Positions 35,698 to 45,200 of a stretch of DNA of 64,000 nt are shown here, one piece after another (position 1 is the first letter of the stretch; each line of letters starts with the position of its first letter). Under the pieces are notes generated by a model. It saw only the letters and a program-made list of their open reading frames with translations. It made no database searches and was not told the DNA's origin. The position numbers were made by a program, and so were the translations under genes. The stretch comes from Campylobacterota bacterium. GTDB taxonomy: Bacteria > Campylobacterota > Campylobacteria > Campylobacterales > Sulfurimonadaceae. The stretch spans positions 1-64,000 of the forward strand of contig JBFMGG010000007.1 in assembly GCA_040752835.1 (NCBI GenBank), in the 5' to 3' direction.

Positions 35698-37644
35698 ATG
35701 AGCCAAAACGAGTCGAATCCGAACCCGGACAAAAACGGCAACTTTTTCAACAAAAATCCGCTGATCACGTTTGCCATCTTTTCGATCGTCATCATCATGC
35801 TCTTCAAAGCATTTATCGGCGACGAGAATGAGTTGGCGGGAAAAATTTCGGGTCAGAACGTTACGCGGACGCAGGAGATCAGTTACGCCGACCTCAAACG
35901 TCTGATCGAAAACAAAGAGGTAGAAAAGGTATCGATCGGCCAGACCTACATCCGCGCCATCGGCAGCGACGGTAACGGTAAAGTCGCCTATACGACGCGC
36001 CTCGTTGGGAACGATCCGGCCCTGATCGCGCTCCTGGACAAACAGGGGATCAATTACAACGGTTTCTCGGAGAGCAACTGGTTTACCGAAATGTTCGGAT
36101 GGCTCTTTCCGTTTCTGATCATCATCGCGATCTGGATGTTTTTCGCGGGGCGGATGCAACGGAACATGGGCGGAGGGATTCTCGGAATGGGGACCTCCAA
36201 GCGTCTCATCAACTCCGAAAAGCCCAAAACCAAGTTCGACGACGTGGCCGGTGCGCAGGAAGCGAAGGAAGAGGTACTCGAGATCGTCGATTTTCTCCGT
36301 TATCCGGACCGTTACGTCGAGTTGGGGGCCAAGATCCCCAAAGGGGTACTCCTGGTAGGAAGCCCAGGTACGGGTAAAACGCTGCTTGCCAAAGCGGTGG
36401 CCGGGGAGGCGGACGTTCCGTTTTTCTCCGTTTCGGGTTCCAGCTTCATCGAAATGTTCGTCGGGGTCGGTGCCGCACGGGTGCGCGATCTGTTCGAACA
36501 GGCCAAAAAAGATGCTCCGTCGATCATTTTCATCGACGAGATCGACGCCATCGGTAAAAGTCGCGCCGCAGGCGGCATGATGGGCGGAAACGACGAACGC
36601 GAGCAAACGCTCAACCAGCTGCTCGCGGAGATGGACGGTTTCGGCACCGATACGCCGATCATCATCCTCGCTGCGACCAACCGTCCCGAGATTCTCGATC
36701 CCGCGTTGCTCCGTCCGGGGCGCTTCGATCGCCAGGTTCTCGTAGACAAGCCCGACTTCCAGGGACGGATCGATATCCTGAACGTCCACGTCAAAGGGAT
36801 CAAAAAAGACCTCGACGTGGACATCGAAGAGATCGCGCGTCTCACCGCCGGACTCGCGGGGGCCGATTTGGCGAACATCGTCAACGAAGCGGCGCTCCTC
36901 GCCGGACGAAAGAACCAGAAAACCGTTACTCAGGCCGATCTGCGCGAAGCGGTAGAGCGGGCCATCGCCGGTCTTTCGAAAAAAAGCCGCCGTATCGATG
37001 AAAAAGAGAAAAAGATCGTTGCGTACCACGAAAGCGGTCATGCACTGCTGGCCGAGACGACGAAGGGAGCCAAAAAAGTTTCCAAAGTCTCGATCGTCCC
37101 GCGCGGTCTGGCGGCTTTGGGCTACACGCTCAACACCCCCGAAGAGAACAAATACCTGATGCAACGCCACGAATTGTGGGCCGAAGTGGACGTATTGCTG
37201 GGCGGCCGGGCGGCCGAAGAGGTCTTTATCGGGGAAATCAGTACCGGCGCGGCGAACGACCTCGAACGGACTACCGATATTATCAAAGCGATGGTACAGA
37301 TGTACGGTATGAGCGACGTCGCCGGGCTAATGGTCCTTGAAAAACAGCGTAGCAGTTTTCTCGGCGGCGGGATGACACAGTCCCGCGAATACAGCGATAA
37401 AATGGCCGAAGAGATGGATGCGTTCATCAAGCATTCACTGGCGGAACGTTACAATGCGGTCAAGGCCCGGTTGGAAGAATACCGCGGCGCAATCGAAAAA
37501 ATCGTCGAGCTGCTCTACGAAAAAGAGAACATCACCGGAGACCAGGTGCGTGAAATCATCGAGGCATTCGAAATCGAAAACGGCATCGAGACCAAACTCG
37601 AACCGCGTAAAGAACACATGGGCGAAACGACGATTTCCGAATAA
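35698..37644 (+). CDS. ftsH: ATP-dependent zinc metalloprotease FtsH
   Basis: A 648-residue membrane AAA+ protease. Two membrane helices (about 20-40 and 132-152) flank a periplasmic loop. Walker A GSPGTGKT is at 221-228, the second region of homology [20 protein letters not shown] follows, and the zinc site HESGH lies at 444-448. It degrades membrane and regulatory proteins such as unassembled subunits. ATG 35698 is chosen over 35656, which would extend into prmA. A C-terminal coiled coil is visible. Confidence 0.97.
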   Translation: MSQNESNPNPDKNGNFFNKNPLITFAIFSIVIIMLFKAFIGDENELAGKISGQNVTRTQEISYADLKRLIENKEVEKVSIGQTYIRAIGSDGNGKVAYTTRLVGNDPALIALLDKQGINYNGFSESNWFTEMFGWLFPFLIIIAIWMFFAGRMQRNMGGGILGMGTSKRLINSEKPKTKFDDVAGAQEAKEEVLEIVDFLRYPDRYVELGAKIPKGVLLVGSPGTGKTLLAKAVAGEADVPFFSVSGSSFIEMFVGVGAARVRDLFEQAKKDAPSIIFIDEIDAIGKSRAAGGMMGGNDEREQTLNQLLAEMDGFGTDTPIIILAATNRPEILDPALLRPGRFDRQVLVDKPDFQGRIDILNVHVKGIKKDLDVDIEEIARLTAGLAGADLANIVNEAALLAGRKNQKTVTQADLREAVERAIAGLSKKSRRIDEKEKKIVAYHESGHALLAETTKGAKKVSKVSIVPRGLAALGYTLNTPEENKYLMQRHELWAEVDVLLGGRAAEEVFIGEISTGAANDLERTTDIIKAMVQMYGMSDVAGLMVLEKQRSSFLGGGMTQSREYSDKMAEEMDAFIKHSLAERYNAVKARLEEYRGAIEKIVELLYEKENITGDQVREIIEAFEIENGIETKLEPRKEHMGETTISE

Positions 37645-37668
37645 CCATTACGAAAGAAGGGGCACTGC

Positions 37669-38316
37669 ATGAATATTCAAAACGATACTTTTATCCTCTC
37701 CAAACGCGGCTGGCTCATCGCCGCCGTTGCGGGTGCGCTCTTTCTCTTTTTTACGATGACGGGGCTCCATCTGTTCCAGTTTATTTTCGGCGCATTGCTG
37801 ATTGCACTGCTGGCGATTTTCCGCAATCCCGAACGCAATACGGCGGCGTATGAACCCGATGCGATCATCAGCAGTGTCGACGGGGTGGTTCTGTCGGTTG
37901 AAGAGGTGAACGTAGAGGAGCAGAAAATGTTCAAAATGACGGTTCTCAATTCCCTTTGGGACGTATCCATTCTGCGGTCTCCGTTCGATGCGACGGTAGA
38001 GGGGTACAAGATTCGCCGCGGCGCATCGTTGCCGCTGTACAATCCTCTGGCCGAAACCCTGAACGAAAAAGCGGTGTTGTCGTTTCGTTCTTCCAAAGGG
38101 AATGAAATCTACGTCGAACACGTCAGCGAACAGAACTGTTTTCCCATCGGCATCGACGCCGAGGTGAGCCAGAAACTCAAAGAAGGAGCCCGTTACGGCT
38201 TCCTGGCCAAAGGTCGCAGCGTAATCTACCTTCCCGAAAACGTCCGCCTCTCGGTCAATGCCGGGAACAGCCTCCGCGCGGGTGAAAGCGTCATCGGCTA
38301 TTTCGCCGCCGCCTGA
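37669..38316 (+). CDS. Phosphatidylserine decarboxylase-related protein lacking catalytic residues
   Basis: A 215-residue relative of the short (PSD-B) phosphatidylserine decarboxylase, with an N-terminal membrane hairpin (about 13-50) and FRNPER. In working enzymes DVHVNR carries the catalytic His and FGSR is the self-cleavage site that forms the pyruvoyl group. Here the corresponding stretches read DVSILR (98-103) and LAKGRS (179-184), so both the His and the Gly-Ser pair are gone. It should therefore not be processed. It lies between ftsH and pssA, as a positional counterpart does in Campylobacter, suggesting a conserved non-enzymatic or regulatory role. Confidence 0.75.
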   Translation: MNIQNDTFILSKRGWLIAAVAGALFLFFTMTGLHLFQFIFGALLIALLAIFRNPERNTAAYEPDAIISSVDGVVLSVEEVNVEEQKMFKMTVLNSLWDVSILRSPFDATVEGYKIRRGASLPLYNPLAETLNEKAVLSFRSSKGNEIYVEHVSEQNCFPIGIDAEVSQKLKEGARYGFLAKGRSVIYLPENVRLSVNAGNSLRAGESVIGYFAAA

Positions 38317-38340
38317 GCCAACCTGGTGTAAGGCCGGCAC

Positions 38341-39069
38341 ATGATCCGCAAAGACCCCCCGCCACCGATCGCCTATCTTCTCCCCAACTTTTTTACCGCC
38401 GCATCGATTTTTACCGGTTTTTATGCGATCGCCCTGGCGCTAGAGGGATCGTTTTCCGCTTCGGCATGGTTTGTTTTCCTCGCGCTCATTTTTGACGGGC
38501 TCGACGGCCGCGTCGCGCGAATGACCAATACGGCCAGCCATTTCGGCGTGGAGTTCGATTCGCTGGCAGACATTGTCGCGTTCGGTGTCGCCCCGGCGTT
38601 TTTGATGTACCTGTATGTAGGGGAAGAGTACGGGCGGATCGGGTTTGTGGCCAGTGCGTTGTTCATCATTTTCGGAGCGGTCCGGCTGGCGCGGTTTAAC
38701 GTAACGACCTCACGGATCGAGCCGAGTGTTTTCATCGGCCTCCCCATTCCGACGGCGGCGATCATGATCGCGATTGCCGTATTGCTGCTCGAACGCTACG
38801 GCGAATACGTCGAGCTGAAATTTCTGATGCTGCCGCTGGGCATCGTGCTTTCCGTACTGATGGTAAGCAACATCCGGTATCCGAGCTTCAAAAAAATCAA
38901 CTTCAAATCGTTCCATTTCCTCCGTTTTCTCGTCGGAGTGATCGTCGTCGCAATGGGGATTTTCGTTTATCCCATCGAGGGGATGGCGCTTGTCGCCGCC
39001 TTGTACCTTGTTTACGGCCCCTTAAGGGCCTCGTTTTACCTTATCCGCCGGTTTCTTCACAAAGCATGA
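38341..39069 (+). CDS. pssA: CDP-diacylglycerol-serine O-phosphatidyltransferase
   Basis: A 242-residue polytopic membrane enzyme of the CDP-alcohol phosphatidyltransferase family. The DG-x2-AR-x8-G-x3-D-x3-D signature begins at FDGLDGRVAR (about 53) and ends in FDSLAD. It makes phosphatidylserine, precursor of phosphatidylethanolamine. Its 3' end overlaps the convergent TPR gene by 13 bases. Confidence 0.93.
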   Translation: MIRKDPPPPIAYLLPNFFTAASIFTGFYAIALALEGSFSASAWFVFLALIFDGLDGRVARMTNTASHFGVEFDSLADIVAFGVAPAFLMYLYVGEEYGRIGFVASALFIIFGAVRLARFNVTTSRIEPSVFIGLPIPTAAIMIAIAVLLLERYGEYVELKFLMLPLGIVLSVLMVSNIRYPSFKKINFKSFHFLRFLVGVIVVAMGIFVYPIEGMALVAALYLVYGPLRASFYLIRRFLHKA

Positions 39070-41402
39070 TATTTATGCGGCTCGTTCGCTAATTTGTCGG
39101 TATCGATCGCGAAATCGAAATAGCGCGAGACGAATCCGTTGTTCCCCAACCGGCTGAGCTGTCCCGCCCCGGCGGCATTGTTCTGTGCCTGAAGGTAAAG
39201 CAACCCAAGCGCGTAACGGGTTTCGGCAAAGGCGGGATTGGTTAGTTTGGAGAGTTCGAGGAGCGCAATCGCATTTTCGTAGTGTTCGGCTCCGATCGAG
39301 GCGCATGCGCCCAGGAAGAGGGTCTGGCCGTCTTTGATTTTGTGGGTATCGACGAGCTGATTGTAGAGCGCATAGGATTCTTCAAACTGCCGGTTGAACA
39401 GGTATGCCTGCGCCAGCGCGCCGGTGATGTCGACGGTATTGCCCCCCGTTGTCTGCAGTTGGCGTTTGAGCCGTTCGATCATCGGGGTGAGCTGACCCGT
39501 CATGACGCTCATCGTAACGGCCCGGTCACGGGTGATCTGGGGCCCGTAATAGAGGTCGTCGTAGCGGAAGTTTTTGGTTTTAAGATAGTTGATCGTCGAC
39601 GAGGCGAAGGCTTTGGGCTTTTGCCGTTTGAAATGGGCGTCGATGTAGAGCAGATGCGGCAGCATGTCCGAAGGTTGCATTTTAACCAGTCTTTCGGAGG
39701 CTTTCCGTGCTTCTTCGTCATCCCCGTTTTCGAGGGCGATGAGGGTTTTTAGGCCGATGTAGAACGGACGTTCCCTGTAACGGTTGTCGAGCCATTTCGA
39801 TGCTCCGGGGAAATTGTTCTGGGCGATTTCGAGAACGGTCCGGTAGAGCTCGAATTCCTCGCTCGCAGGTTCTTTCGAGAGGTTCTCTTTGAGGATGGAG
39901 GAGAGTTTGGCGTTGTGCCGGCCGATAAGATCGGAACTCATGAGGGCAAAGATCCCCGAGAGATAGTTGTCGGCATCGAGATGATAGGAACGGAGAAAAT
40001 GGTCGTATGCCTTGGCGAAATCGCCCATTTGCGCGTAAGTCAGCCCGAGATTGTAATGGAGGATCGAGTGTTTCGGATTGTTTTTGAGCAGGGCATTGAA
40101 CTGCACGTTGGCGTCACGGATCTGAAAATCGAGCGCTTTTTGGATGGCGAGGGCGATGCCGTGGTCAATGATTGAGAGGCGTGTGCTGTTCTCCAGATAG
40201 GATTTCGCCCCCTCCATGTTGTCGACGTAGATGCTGGCGTTCCCTTTTTGAATGTAATTGACGGCCTGCGAGGCATTGAAGATCTTGTAGGGCGCAAAAT
40301 AAAAAACCGTCTGGAAGTTTTTGGATTTCGCGCCGTGTTTCTGACTCCGGTAGATGTTTTGCGCCGCATCGGGCTCGAACAGCGAGGGTTTGAGAAAGAC
40401 TCGAATGGGATAAGGCGTATAGACCTGGTCGGGATAGGCCTGGGTCGTTTTGCGGATCAGACCGGCCGCCTCTTCCTGCAACCCCATTTTCAGGTTGACA
40501 AAGGCCAGCGCGAGGCTTTCTTGTACCGGTTCGGGGTTTTGCATCATCGCGTCGGAGAGATATTTTTTTGCGTTGCGAAGGTCTCCGGTGTTGGCATAAA
40601 GAAGACCCAGAGAAAACGAATCCTCCTCCTGCAGCGGATTTTCGAGTGCCTGGATGGCATCGGGATAATTGCCGTAAAGGGCGCTGATTTTCGCGCGCAG
40701 TTTGTTCTGGGTCGTGAGGTACTCTTCGGATGTGGGGTGCTTGAGGGCGCTGAGCGCCTCGGGATAATGCCCTTTGTAATAATGGATCAGGGTATAGTAA
40801 TACGAATACAGCGGTGAATTGGTCTCCTGGGGCAGATAGGCCAGCGCCAGGTCGATGTAATAGTTGAAATCTTTTTCCCGTTTGAGATGAAGCGAACAAA
40901 CCGCGGCATTGATCGCGCTGACGCATCGGTTTTCGCTGCTGGCGATGGAGCGTTTGAAGTTGTCGAGCGCCTGGGCGTATTTCCCCTCTTTAAGCTGGAT
41001 CACCCCCAGGTTATACTGGGAGATCGCTTCGGAGTAGAGGGCGATTTTCTGGTAGAGCTTGAGGGCTTCGGCCGTTTCCCCGTTGGCGTAGAGGGTATTG
41101 GCCTTGTCGATCATTTTTTCGAGTTCGCTGGGTTCGATGATCTCTTCTTTCGGGGTTGCGTGCGTTTCGTTGAGGGCGGGTATGCCCGAAGCGGCCGGGG
41201 CTTCGTGCGAAGAAAAGAGAATGTATCCGCCGCCTCCGGCGAGGGCCAGGAGCAAAGCGGCGGCGGCACCGATGACGATCCGTTTCTTTTTACGGGCGGC
41301 GGATTCGTCGGATGCCTCACCGGGTTTGGGTTCGTTCGGGGAACCTTCGTTCGGGGTCTCCCCCTCTTCGATGATGATAATCTCTTCTTGGTTATCGGCC
41401 AT
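39057..41402 (-). CDS. pflB: TPR-repeat flagellar motor protein, PflB-like
   Basis: A 781-residue protein. Residues 1-40 are acidic and rich in Glu, Gly and Pro; a single membrane helix lies at about 42-68; and the remainder is a large periplasmic array of TPR-type helical repeats. In Campylobacter, PflB (Cj0390) has this architecture, lies directly after serS, and forms the medial periplasmic disc that recruits stators. Gene position here is identical. Name is assigned by architecture and neighbour, because TPR sequence alone is not diagnostic. Confidence 0.75.
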   Translation of the reverse strand: MADNQEEIIIIEEGETPNEGSPNEPKPGEASDESAARKKKRIVIGAAAALLLALAGGGGYILFSSHEAPAASGIPALNETHATPKEEIIEPSELEKMIDKANTLYANGETAEALKLYQKIALYSEAISQYNLGVIQLKEGKYAQALDNFKRSIASSENRCVSAINAAVCSLHLKREKDFNYYIDLALAYLPQETNSPLYSYYYTLIHYYKGHYPEALSALKHPTSEEYLTTQNKLRAKISALYGNYPDAIQALENPLQEEDSFSLGLLYANTGDLRNAKKYLSDAMMQNPEPVQESLALAFVNLKMGLQEEAAGLIRKTTQAYPDQVYTPYPIRVFLKPSLFEPDAAQNIYRSQKHGAKSKNFQTVFYFAPYKIFNASQAVNYIQKGNASIYVDNMEGAKSYLENSTRLSIIDHGIALAIQKALDFQIRDANVQFNALLKNNPKHSILHYNLGLTYAQMGDFAKAYDHFLRSYHLDADNYLSGIFALMSSDLIGRHNAKLSSILKENLSKEPASEEFELYRTVLEIAQNNFPGASKWLDNRYRERPFYIGLKTLIALENGDDEEARKASERLVKMQPSDMLPHLLYIDAHFKRQKPKAFASSTINYLKTKNFRYDDLYYGPQITRDRAVTMSVMTGQLTPMIERLKRQLQTTGGNTVDITGALAQAYLFNRQFEESYALYNQLVDTHKIKDGQTLFLGACASIGAEHYENAIALLELSKLTNPAFAETRYALGLLYLQAQNNAAGAGQLSRLGNNGFVSRYFDFAIDTDKLANEPHKYHAL

Positions 41403-41420
41403 ACGGTCTCTTTATTCGCT

Positions 41421-42665
41421 TTAGAGGTATTTATGCAACACTTGCGGAATCCGGATCGAACCGTCTTCATTCTGGAAATTTTCCATGATGGCTATCATCG
41501 TCCGTCCGACGGCCAAACTTGAACCGTTGAGGGTATGGGCGAGAAGATTTTTCCCCTCTTCCTTGTAACGGATACGGGCGCGGCGGGCCTGAAAGTCGCG
41601 GGTATTGGAAACCGAACTGATTTCGCGGTAGGTGTTCTGTCCCGGGAGCCACACCTCCAGGTCGACGGTGCGGGCTGCGCCGAACCCGAGGTCTCCCGTA
41701 CATAGGGTCACGAGGCGGTGGGGGAGCTCGAGCGCTTTGAGCAGATCCGAGGCACACGCGACCATCTCGTCAAATACCGCGTCGCTTTGCGCTTGCGTGG
41801 TGATCGCGACCAGCTCTACCTTGTGAAACTGGTGCTGACGGATCATTCCCCGCACGTCGCGTCCGCCGCTTCCCGCTTCTTTACGGAAGCATGAGGTGTA
41901 ACCGGTCATTTTGATCGGGAGCTCGGAGGCGGAGAGGATTTCGTCCTGATACAGATTGGTGAGCGGTACTTCGGCGGTCGGGATCAAAAAGAGTTCTTCT
42001 TCTTCGACTTTGAAGAGATCCTCTTCGAATTTGGGAAGCTGTCCGGTCCCCTCCAGCGCGCGGCGGTTGACGAGTGCGGGGACGCTGACTTCTTCAAATC
42101 CGCGCTCGCGGTTGAAATCGAGCATGAAGTTGATGAGGGCGCGTTCGAGCCGCGCACCCATGCCGCTGACGACGCTGAAACGGCTTTTGGCGAGTTTGAC
42201 GCCGCGCTCGAAATCGATCCAGCCGTTTTGCTCGGCCAGTTCCCAGTGCTCTTTGGGGGTGAACGAAAAGGCGGGCGGGACGAGGACCTTGCGGATCTCG
42301 ACGTTGTCGTTCTCGTCCTCGCCCGCGGGGACGTCCGTATCGGGGAGGTTCGGGATTCTCATGATCAGCGCATCGAGCGCCTCTTCGGCCTCCCGCTGTG
42401 TTTCGAGGAGTTCGGCGACGAGGGCTTTGTTCGCATCGACCTGTTCTTTGAGTTCGTCGGTATTTTTCCCCTCTTTTTTGTACTGTCCGAAAAGGCGGCT
42501 GAGTTCGTTTTGTTTCGCCTGGGCGTTTTCGTACGCGGTTTTGGCCGCTTTGAGGGCTTCGTTGGCGCCCTGGAGCTCGCGGATCGTCTCGGCGGAGACT
42601 TTTTTGCGCATCAGCGCGGAGGCGGTTTCGTCAAAATTTTTCTGGAGAAGTTTTACATCGATCAT
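41421..42665 (-). CDS. serS: Seryl-tRNA synthetase
   Basis: A 414-residue class II synthetase. The N-terminal antiparallel coiled-coil arm (about 30-105) binds the long variable arm of tRNA-Ser. Motif 2 with [21 protein letters not shown] and motif 3 ending [10 protein letters not shown] are clear. It charges tRNA-Ser. The pflB-like gene follows after 18 bases, probably co-transcribed. Confidence 0.96.
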   Translation of the reverse strand: MIDVKLLQKNFDETASALMRKKVSAETIRELQGANEALKAAKTAYENAQAKQNELSRLFGQYKKEGKNTDELKEQVDANKALVAELLETQREAEEALDALIMRIPNLPDTDVPAGEDENDNVEIRKVLVPPAFSFTPKEHWELAEQNGWIDFERGVKLAKSRFSVVSGMGARLERALINFMLDFNRERGFEEVSVPALVNRRALEGTGQLPKFEEDLFKVEEEELFLIPTAEVPLTNLYQDEILSASELPIKMTGYTSCFRKEAGSGGRDVRGMIRQHQFHKVELVAITTQAQSDAVFDEMVACASDLLKALELPHRLVTLCTGDLGFGAARTVDLEVWLPGQNTYREISSVSNTRDFQARRARIRYKEEGKNLLAHTLNGSSLAVGRTMIAIMENFQNEDGSIRIPQVLHKYL

Positions 42666-42696
42666 AAAGGATTATTCCTGCATTAAAAAGTGATCG

Positions 42697-42702
42697 ATTA
42701 TA
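42697..42702 (-). promoter_or_regulatory. -10 box of serS
   Basis: ATTATA on the plus strand reads TATAAT on the minus strand, 32 bases before the serS ATG, in the short gap behind the metF-like gene. Confidence 0.5.
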
Positions 42703-42719
42703 GCCAAAAGAGGCTGAAA

Positions 42720-43622
42720 TTAGCTCAAAATCGCCTTTGCCAGCTCGAACTGGTTCGCCGTCATAATGTGGATTTTGGGATGGAGCGCTTTGAGTTCGTC
42801 GAAAAGGTTTTTGCTTAGTTCGAAGCCGACGCGGTATTCCTCCTCCGGCCCCCTCAGCGATGCCGCTTCCAGGGCTTCGACCCATGTTCCGGGGACAAAG
42901 ATGCCCGGGACGTTTTCGTCCAGAAAACGGGCCGTGCGGAGTTTGGTGATCGGGAAATAGCCGAGAATGAGCACCGCATTTTTGCCGTGTTCGGCGTTGG
43001 CCTCTTCCATCATCGCCAGCAGTTTCCGCGCGTTTTCGAGGTCGTAAACGGGCTGGGAAATGATGCCGATCGCGCCGTGGGCGACTTTTTTGGACATCCT
43101 CTTCTGCAGCGTCGCCGCACTTTTGGCGTAGGCGTCGATGACGGCAAACGGGTAAATCTCCTGTACCGGGGAGAGGAGCTTCTGTCCGGCAAGATCGGTA
43201 CCCCCGTTGAGGGTCGAGATGATTTCGAGGAGGAGTTTGCTGTTGGCTTCGAAAACCCCTTTGGCGTGAGGCTGGTCGGAGTAGTGGGCGCTGTCGCCGG
43301 TGAGGGCGAGGATGGCGCGGACGTTTGCCTCGTTGGCCCCCAACAGGTCGCTTTGGAGCGCGATGCGGTTGCGGTCGCGCATGCTCATCGTGGCGAGCAC
43401 CGGCAGGCCGAAGCGGTTCTGGAGCATCTGCGCGGCGAAAAGGGCGTTGTATTTGAGTTTTGCCAGCGGGTTGTCGGTCGTACTGAAACCGTCGACGAGG
43501 TGCTGCAGGCCGAGCGATTCGATTTTATCGACGGTGGGGGCGAATCGGGCCGATCGCGACGGGGTGGTTTCCAGAGTGATGTAAGTGCCGGAGCGGAGTT
43601 TTTCGATAAAGGTGCCGAACAA
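42720..43622 (-). CDS. Methylenetetrahydrofolate reductase family protein
   Basis: A 300-residue TIM-barrel flavoprotein of the MetF family, with an early Glu (ETTPSR), an LTGDSAH motif in the middle (the LTGD of MetF), and an IISQPVYD segment. MetF reduces 5,10-methylene-THF to 5-methyl-THF for methionine synthesis. The sequence is divergent from E. coli MetF, so cofactor preference or partner may differ. It is divergent to serB with closely nested promoters. Confidence 0.78.
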   Translation of the reverse strand: MFGTFIEKLRSGTYITLETTPSRSARFAPTVDKIESLGLQHLVDGFSTTDNPLAKLKYNALFAAQMLQNRFGLPVLATMSMRDRNRIALQSDLLGANEANVRAILALTGDSAHYSDQPHAKGVFEANSKLLLEIISTLNGGTDLAGQKLLSPVQEIYPFAVIDAYAKSAATLQKRMSKKVAHGAIGIISQPVYDLENARKLLAMMEEANAEHGKNAVLILGYFPITKLRTARFLDENVPGIFVPGTWVEALEAASLRGPEEEYRVGFELSKNLFDELKALHPKIHIMTANQFELAKAILS

Positions 43623-43647
43623 AAGATGCCTTTAGGGGTAACAAAGA

Positions 43648-43665
43648 TATAATTGCGTCATTATA
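43648..43665. promoter_or_regulatory. Divergent -10 boxes of serB and the metF-like gene
   Basis: TATAAT at 43648-43653 faces serB, and ATTATA at 43660-43665, TATAAT on the minus strand, faces the metF-like gene. Only six bases separate the two, so the polymerases cannot bind both at once. Confidence 0.5.
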
Positions 43666-43684
43666 ACAAAGAGGATAAATTCTT

Positions 43685-44320
43685 TTGATTAAGTTAGCGG
43701 TATTTGATTTTGATTCGACCCTGATGGACGGGGAGACGATCGATTTTTTTGCGGAAGCGCTGGGGATCGGCGAAGAGGTTTCGGCCATCACCGAGCGGGC
43801 GATGAACGGCGAACTCGATTTTTTCGAAAGTCTGCAGCAGCGGGTAGGGCTTTTGAAAGGGCTGGAGTTTTCCAAGGTGGAAAAAATCTGCCACAACCTC
43901 CCTTACATGCCCGGAGCGGTCCAGACGATCGCCGATCTGAAAGCGCGGGGGATCAAAGTGGTCTGCTTTAGCGGAGGATTCCGCAGCGCGACGTCGTATG
44001 CGAAAGGAATTTTGGGGTACGATGCCGATTTTTCGAACGTGCTGCACGAAAAGCACGGGCACCTCACTGGGCTCGTCGGTGGCGACATGATGTTCGATTT
44101 TTCCAAAGGGGATATGCTGCTGCGGCTGCAGGGGCTTTTCGGAATCAGCCCCGAAGAGACGATGGTCGTCGGCGACGGCGCGAACGACCGTTCGATGTTT
44201 GCGCACGCGGGGACGAGGGTGGCCTTCTGCGCCAAGGAGATTCTCAAAAAAGAGGCGAACGTCATCGTCGAGACGAAAGATTTGACGCAGATCATTACAA
44301 AGGTATTTCAACCATGCTAG
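43685..44320 (+). CDS. serB: Phosphoserine phosphatase
   Basis: A 211-residue HAD phosphatase. Motif I is DFDSTL with Asp8 nucleophile and Asp10 acid/base. Motif II is FSGG and motif III/IV is VGDGANDRSMF. It makes serine from phosphoserine. Start is TTG 43685 after AGAGGA about ten bases upstream. Its end overlaps the next gene by seven bases. Confidence 0.92.
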   Translation: MIKLAVFDFDSTLMDGETIDFFAEALGIGEEVSAITERAMNGELDFFESLQQRVGLLKGLEFSKVEKICHNLPYMPGAVQTIADLKARGIKVVCFSGGFRSATSYAKGILGYDADFSNVLHEKHGHLTGLVGGDMMFDFSKGDMLLRLQGLFGISPEETMVVGDGANDRSMFAHAGTRVAFCAKEILKKEANVIVETKDLTQIITKVFQPC

Positions 44321-44655
44321 AAAATTCACTCTGGACCCAGTACAATCCCCAAAAAACGATCCGCGAGGTACTGGCGCGTATTTACGAATGCAGCGCCGTC
44401 GAGATCGGCGAGGACGAACGGGAGCTCTATGCGGCCCTTAAACGCCACCTGACCAAAAAAGAGCTTAAAATGGTAATCATGAACGAAGCCGGTTTCGCCC
44501 CCGAAGCGATCGCCGGGGAAGTCGGACTGGATGCGGAAGCCCTGCGGAAGGCTCAGTACAAAGCGTACCGTAAAATCCGGCAGGAGAAAATCCGGCGCGA
44601 AGTGAATACCGGAATGCCTCAGGAAGAACCGGAAGATAACGGTGATGAACAGTAA
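44314..44655 (+). CDS. Hypothetical protein with a helix-turn-helix-like segment
   Basis: A 113-residue acidic/basic protein. Residues about 45-90 (KRHLTKKELKMVIMN through EVGLDAEALRKAQYKAYRKIRQ) are spaced like a sigma-70 region 4 or FixJ-type helix-turn-helix. No N-terminal region 2 is seen. The tail is rich in Glu, Asp and Pro. It overlaps the serB end, hence probably co-translated. It could be a small DNA-binding or anti-sigma-type factor; I do not recognise a named family. Confidence 0.6.
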   Translation: MLENSLWTQYNPQKTIREVLARIYECSAVEIGEDERELYAALKRHLTKKELKMVIMNEAGFAPEAIAGEVGLDAEALRKAQYKAYRKIRQEKIRREVNTGMPQEEPEDNGDEQ

Positions 44656-44742
44656 CGTGAAGCTTTGATACAATTTTGATAAAATAAGCTGAAAAACTAT
44701 CACATTTACATAACATTAAACCTCTATTTACCCTTTATGGGA

Positions 44743-44748
44743 TATGAT
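44743..44748 (+). promoter_or_regulatory. -10 box of the cytochrome c gene
   Basis: TATGAT lies about 80 bases before the ATG, just upstream of the 12-pair hairpin. Confidence 0.35.
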
Positions 44749-44758
44749 GTCCGGCATC

Positions 44759-44800
44759 AAGACATCTTCACCGTTTTTTCGGAAACGTTGAAGGTGTCTT
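44759..44800 (+). promoter_or_regulatory. 12-pair stem-loop in the cytochrome c leader
   Basis: AAGACATCTTCA (44759-44770) pairs with TGAAGGTGTCTT (44789-44800), with one T-G wobble. The 18-base loop contains a second small CCG/CGG hairpin. No T-run follows, so it is not a simple terminator; it could stabilise the mRNA or bind a regulator. Confidence 0.5.
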
Positions 44801-44828
44801 AAACCATTAAATTTCGTAGGAGAACGAC

Positions 44829-45161
44829 ATGAAAAAGTCTGCTTCATGCTTTCTTGCTGCACTTGTAGCGGTAGGAATGATGAGTACAGCCGCATCTGCG
44901 GATGTCAAAAAAGGGCAAAAAGCCTATTTGAAAACCTGTAAAAACTGCCACGGAAGCGGTACAAAAGGTGCTGCGATGCACACACAGGACGAGTGGGACG
45001 ATCTTTTCGCCAACGGCGCGGCAAAAATCATCAAAGCGCACGCAAACGACAAATCGGCGGCTTACTTCAACGGCGATCTGTTCAAAAGCCAGGCTCAAGA
45101 CCTGCGCGACTTCCTGTTCGAATACGGTTCGGATTCAGGAAACGTGCCTTCTTGCGGCTGA
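44829..45161 (+). CDS. Periplasmic monohaem cytochrome c
   Basis: A 110-residue protein with a Sec signal peptide (about 1-24, ending ASA). A single haem site CKNCH lies at residues 37-41. Met50 is a possible distal ligand, though a second candidate is absent. The C-terminus ends SCG. Such small class I cytochromes shuttle electrons between bc1, oxidases or sulfur-oxidising enzymes. It stands alone with its own leader and terminator, so the partner cannot be read from context. Confidence 0.85.
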   Translation: MKKSASCFLAALVAVGMMSTAASADVKKGQKAYLKTCKNCHGSGTKGAAMHTQDEWDDLFANGAAKIIKAHANDKSAAYFNGDLFKSQAQDLRDFLFEYGSDSGNVPSCG

Positions 45162-45174
45162 TACCGCCTTCTTC

Positions 45175-45193
45175 GCCCCTTTCGGGGCATTTT
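45175..45193. terminator. Terminator between convergent genes
   Basis: GCCCC (45175-45179)-TTTC-GGGGC (45184-45188) followed by ATTTT. It ends the cytochrome transcript; the stem can serve the convergent NIF3-like gene as well. Confidence 0.55.
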
Positions 45194-45200
45194 CTCCCCT

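Noticed and set aside
35614-37170. 518-residue minus-strand open frame opposite ftsH
   Set aside because: Antisense shadow of a clear AAA protease gene.
44759-44800. Rho-independent terminator for the serB operon
   Set aside because: There is no T-run after the stem and a likely promoter precedes it, so a leader structure fits better.
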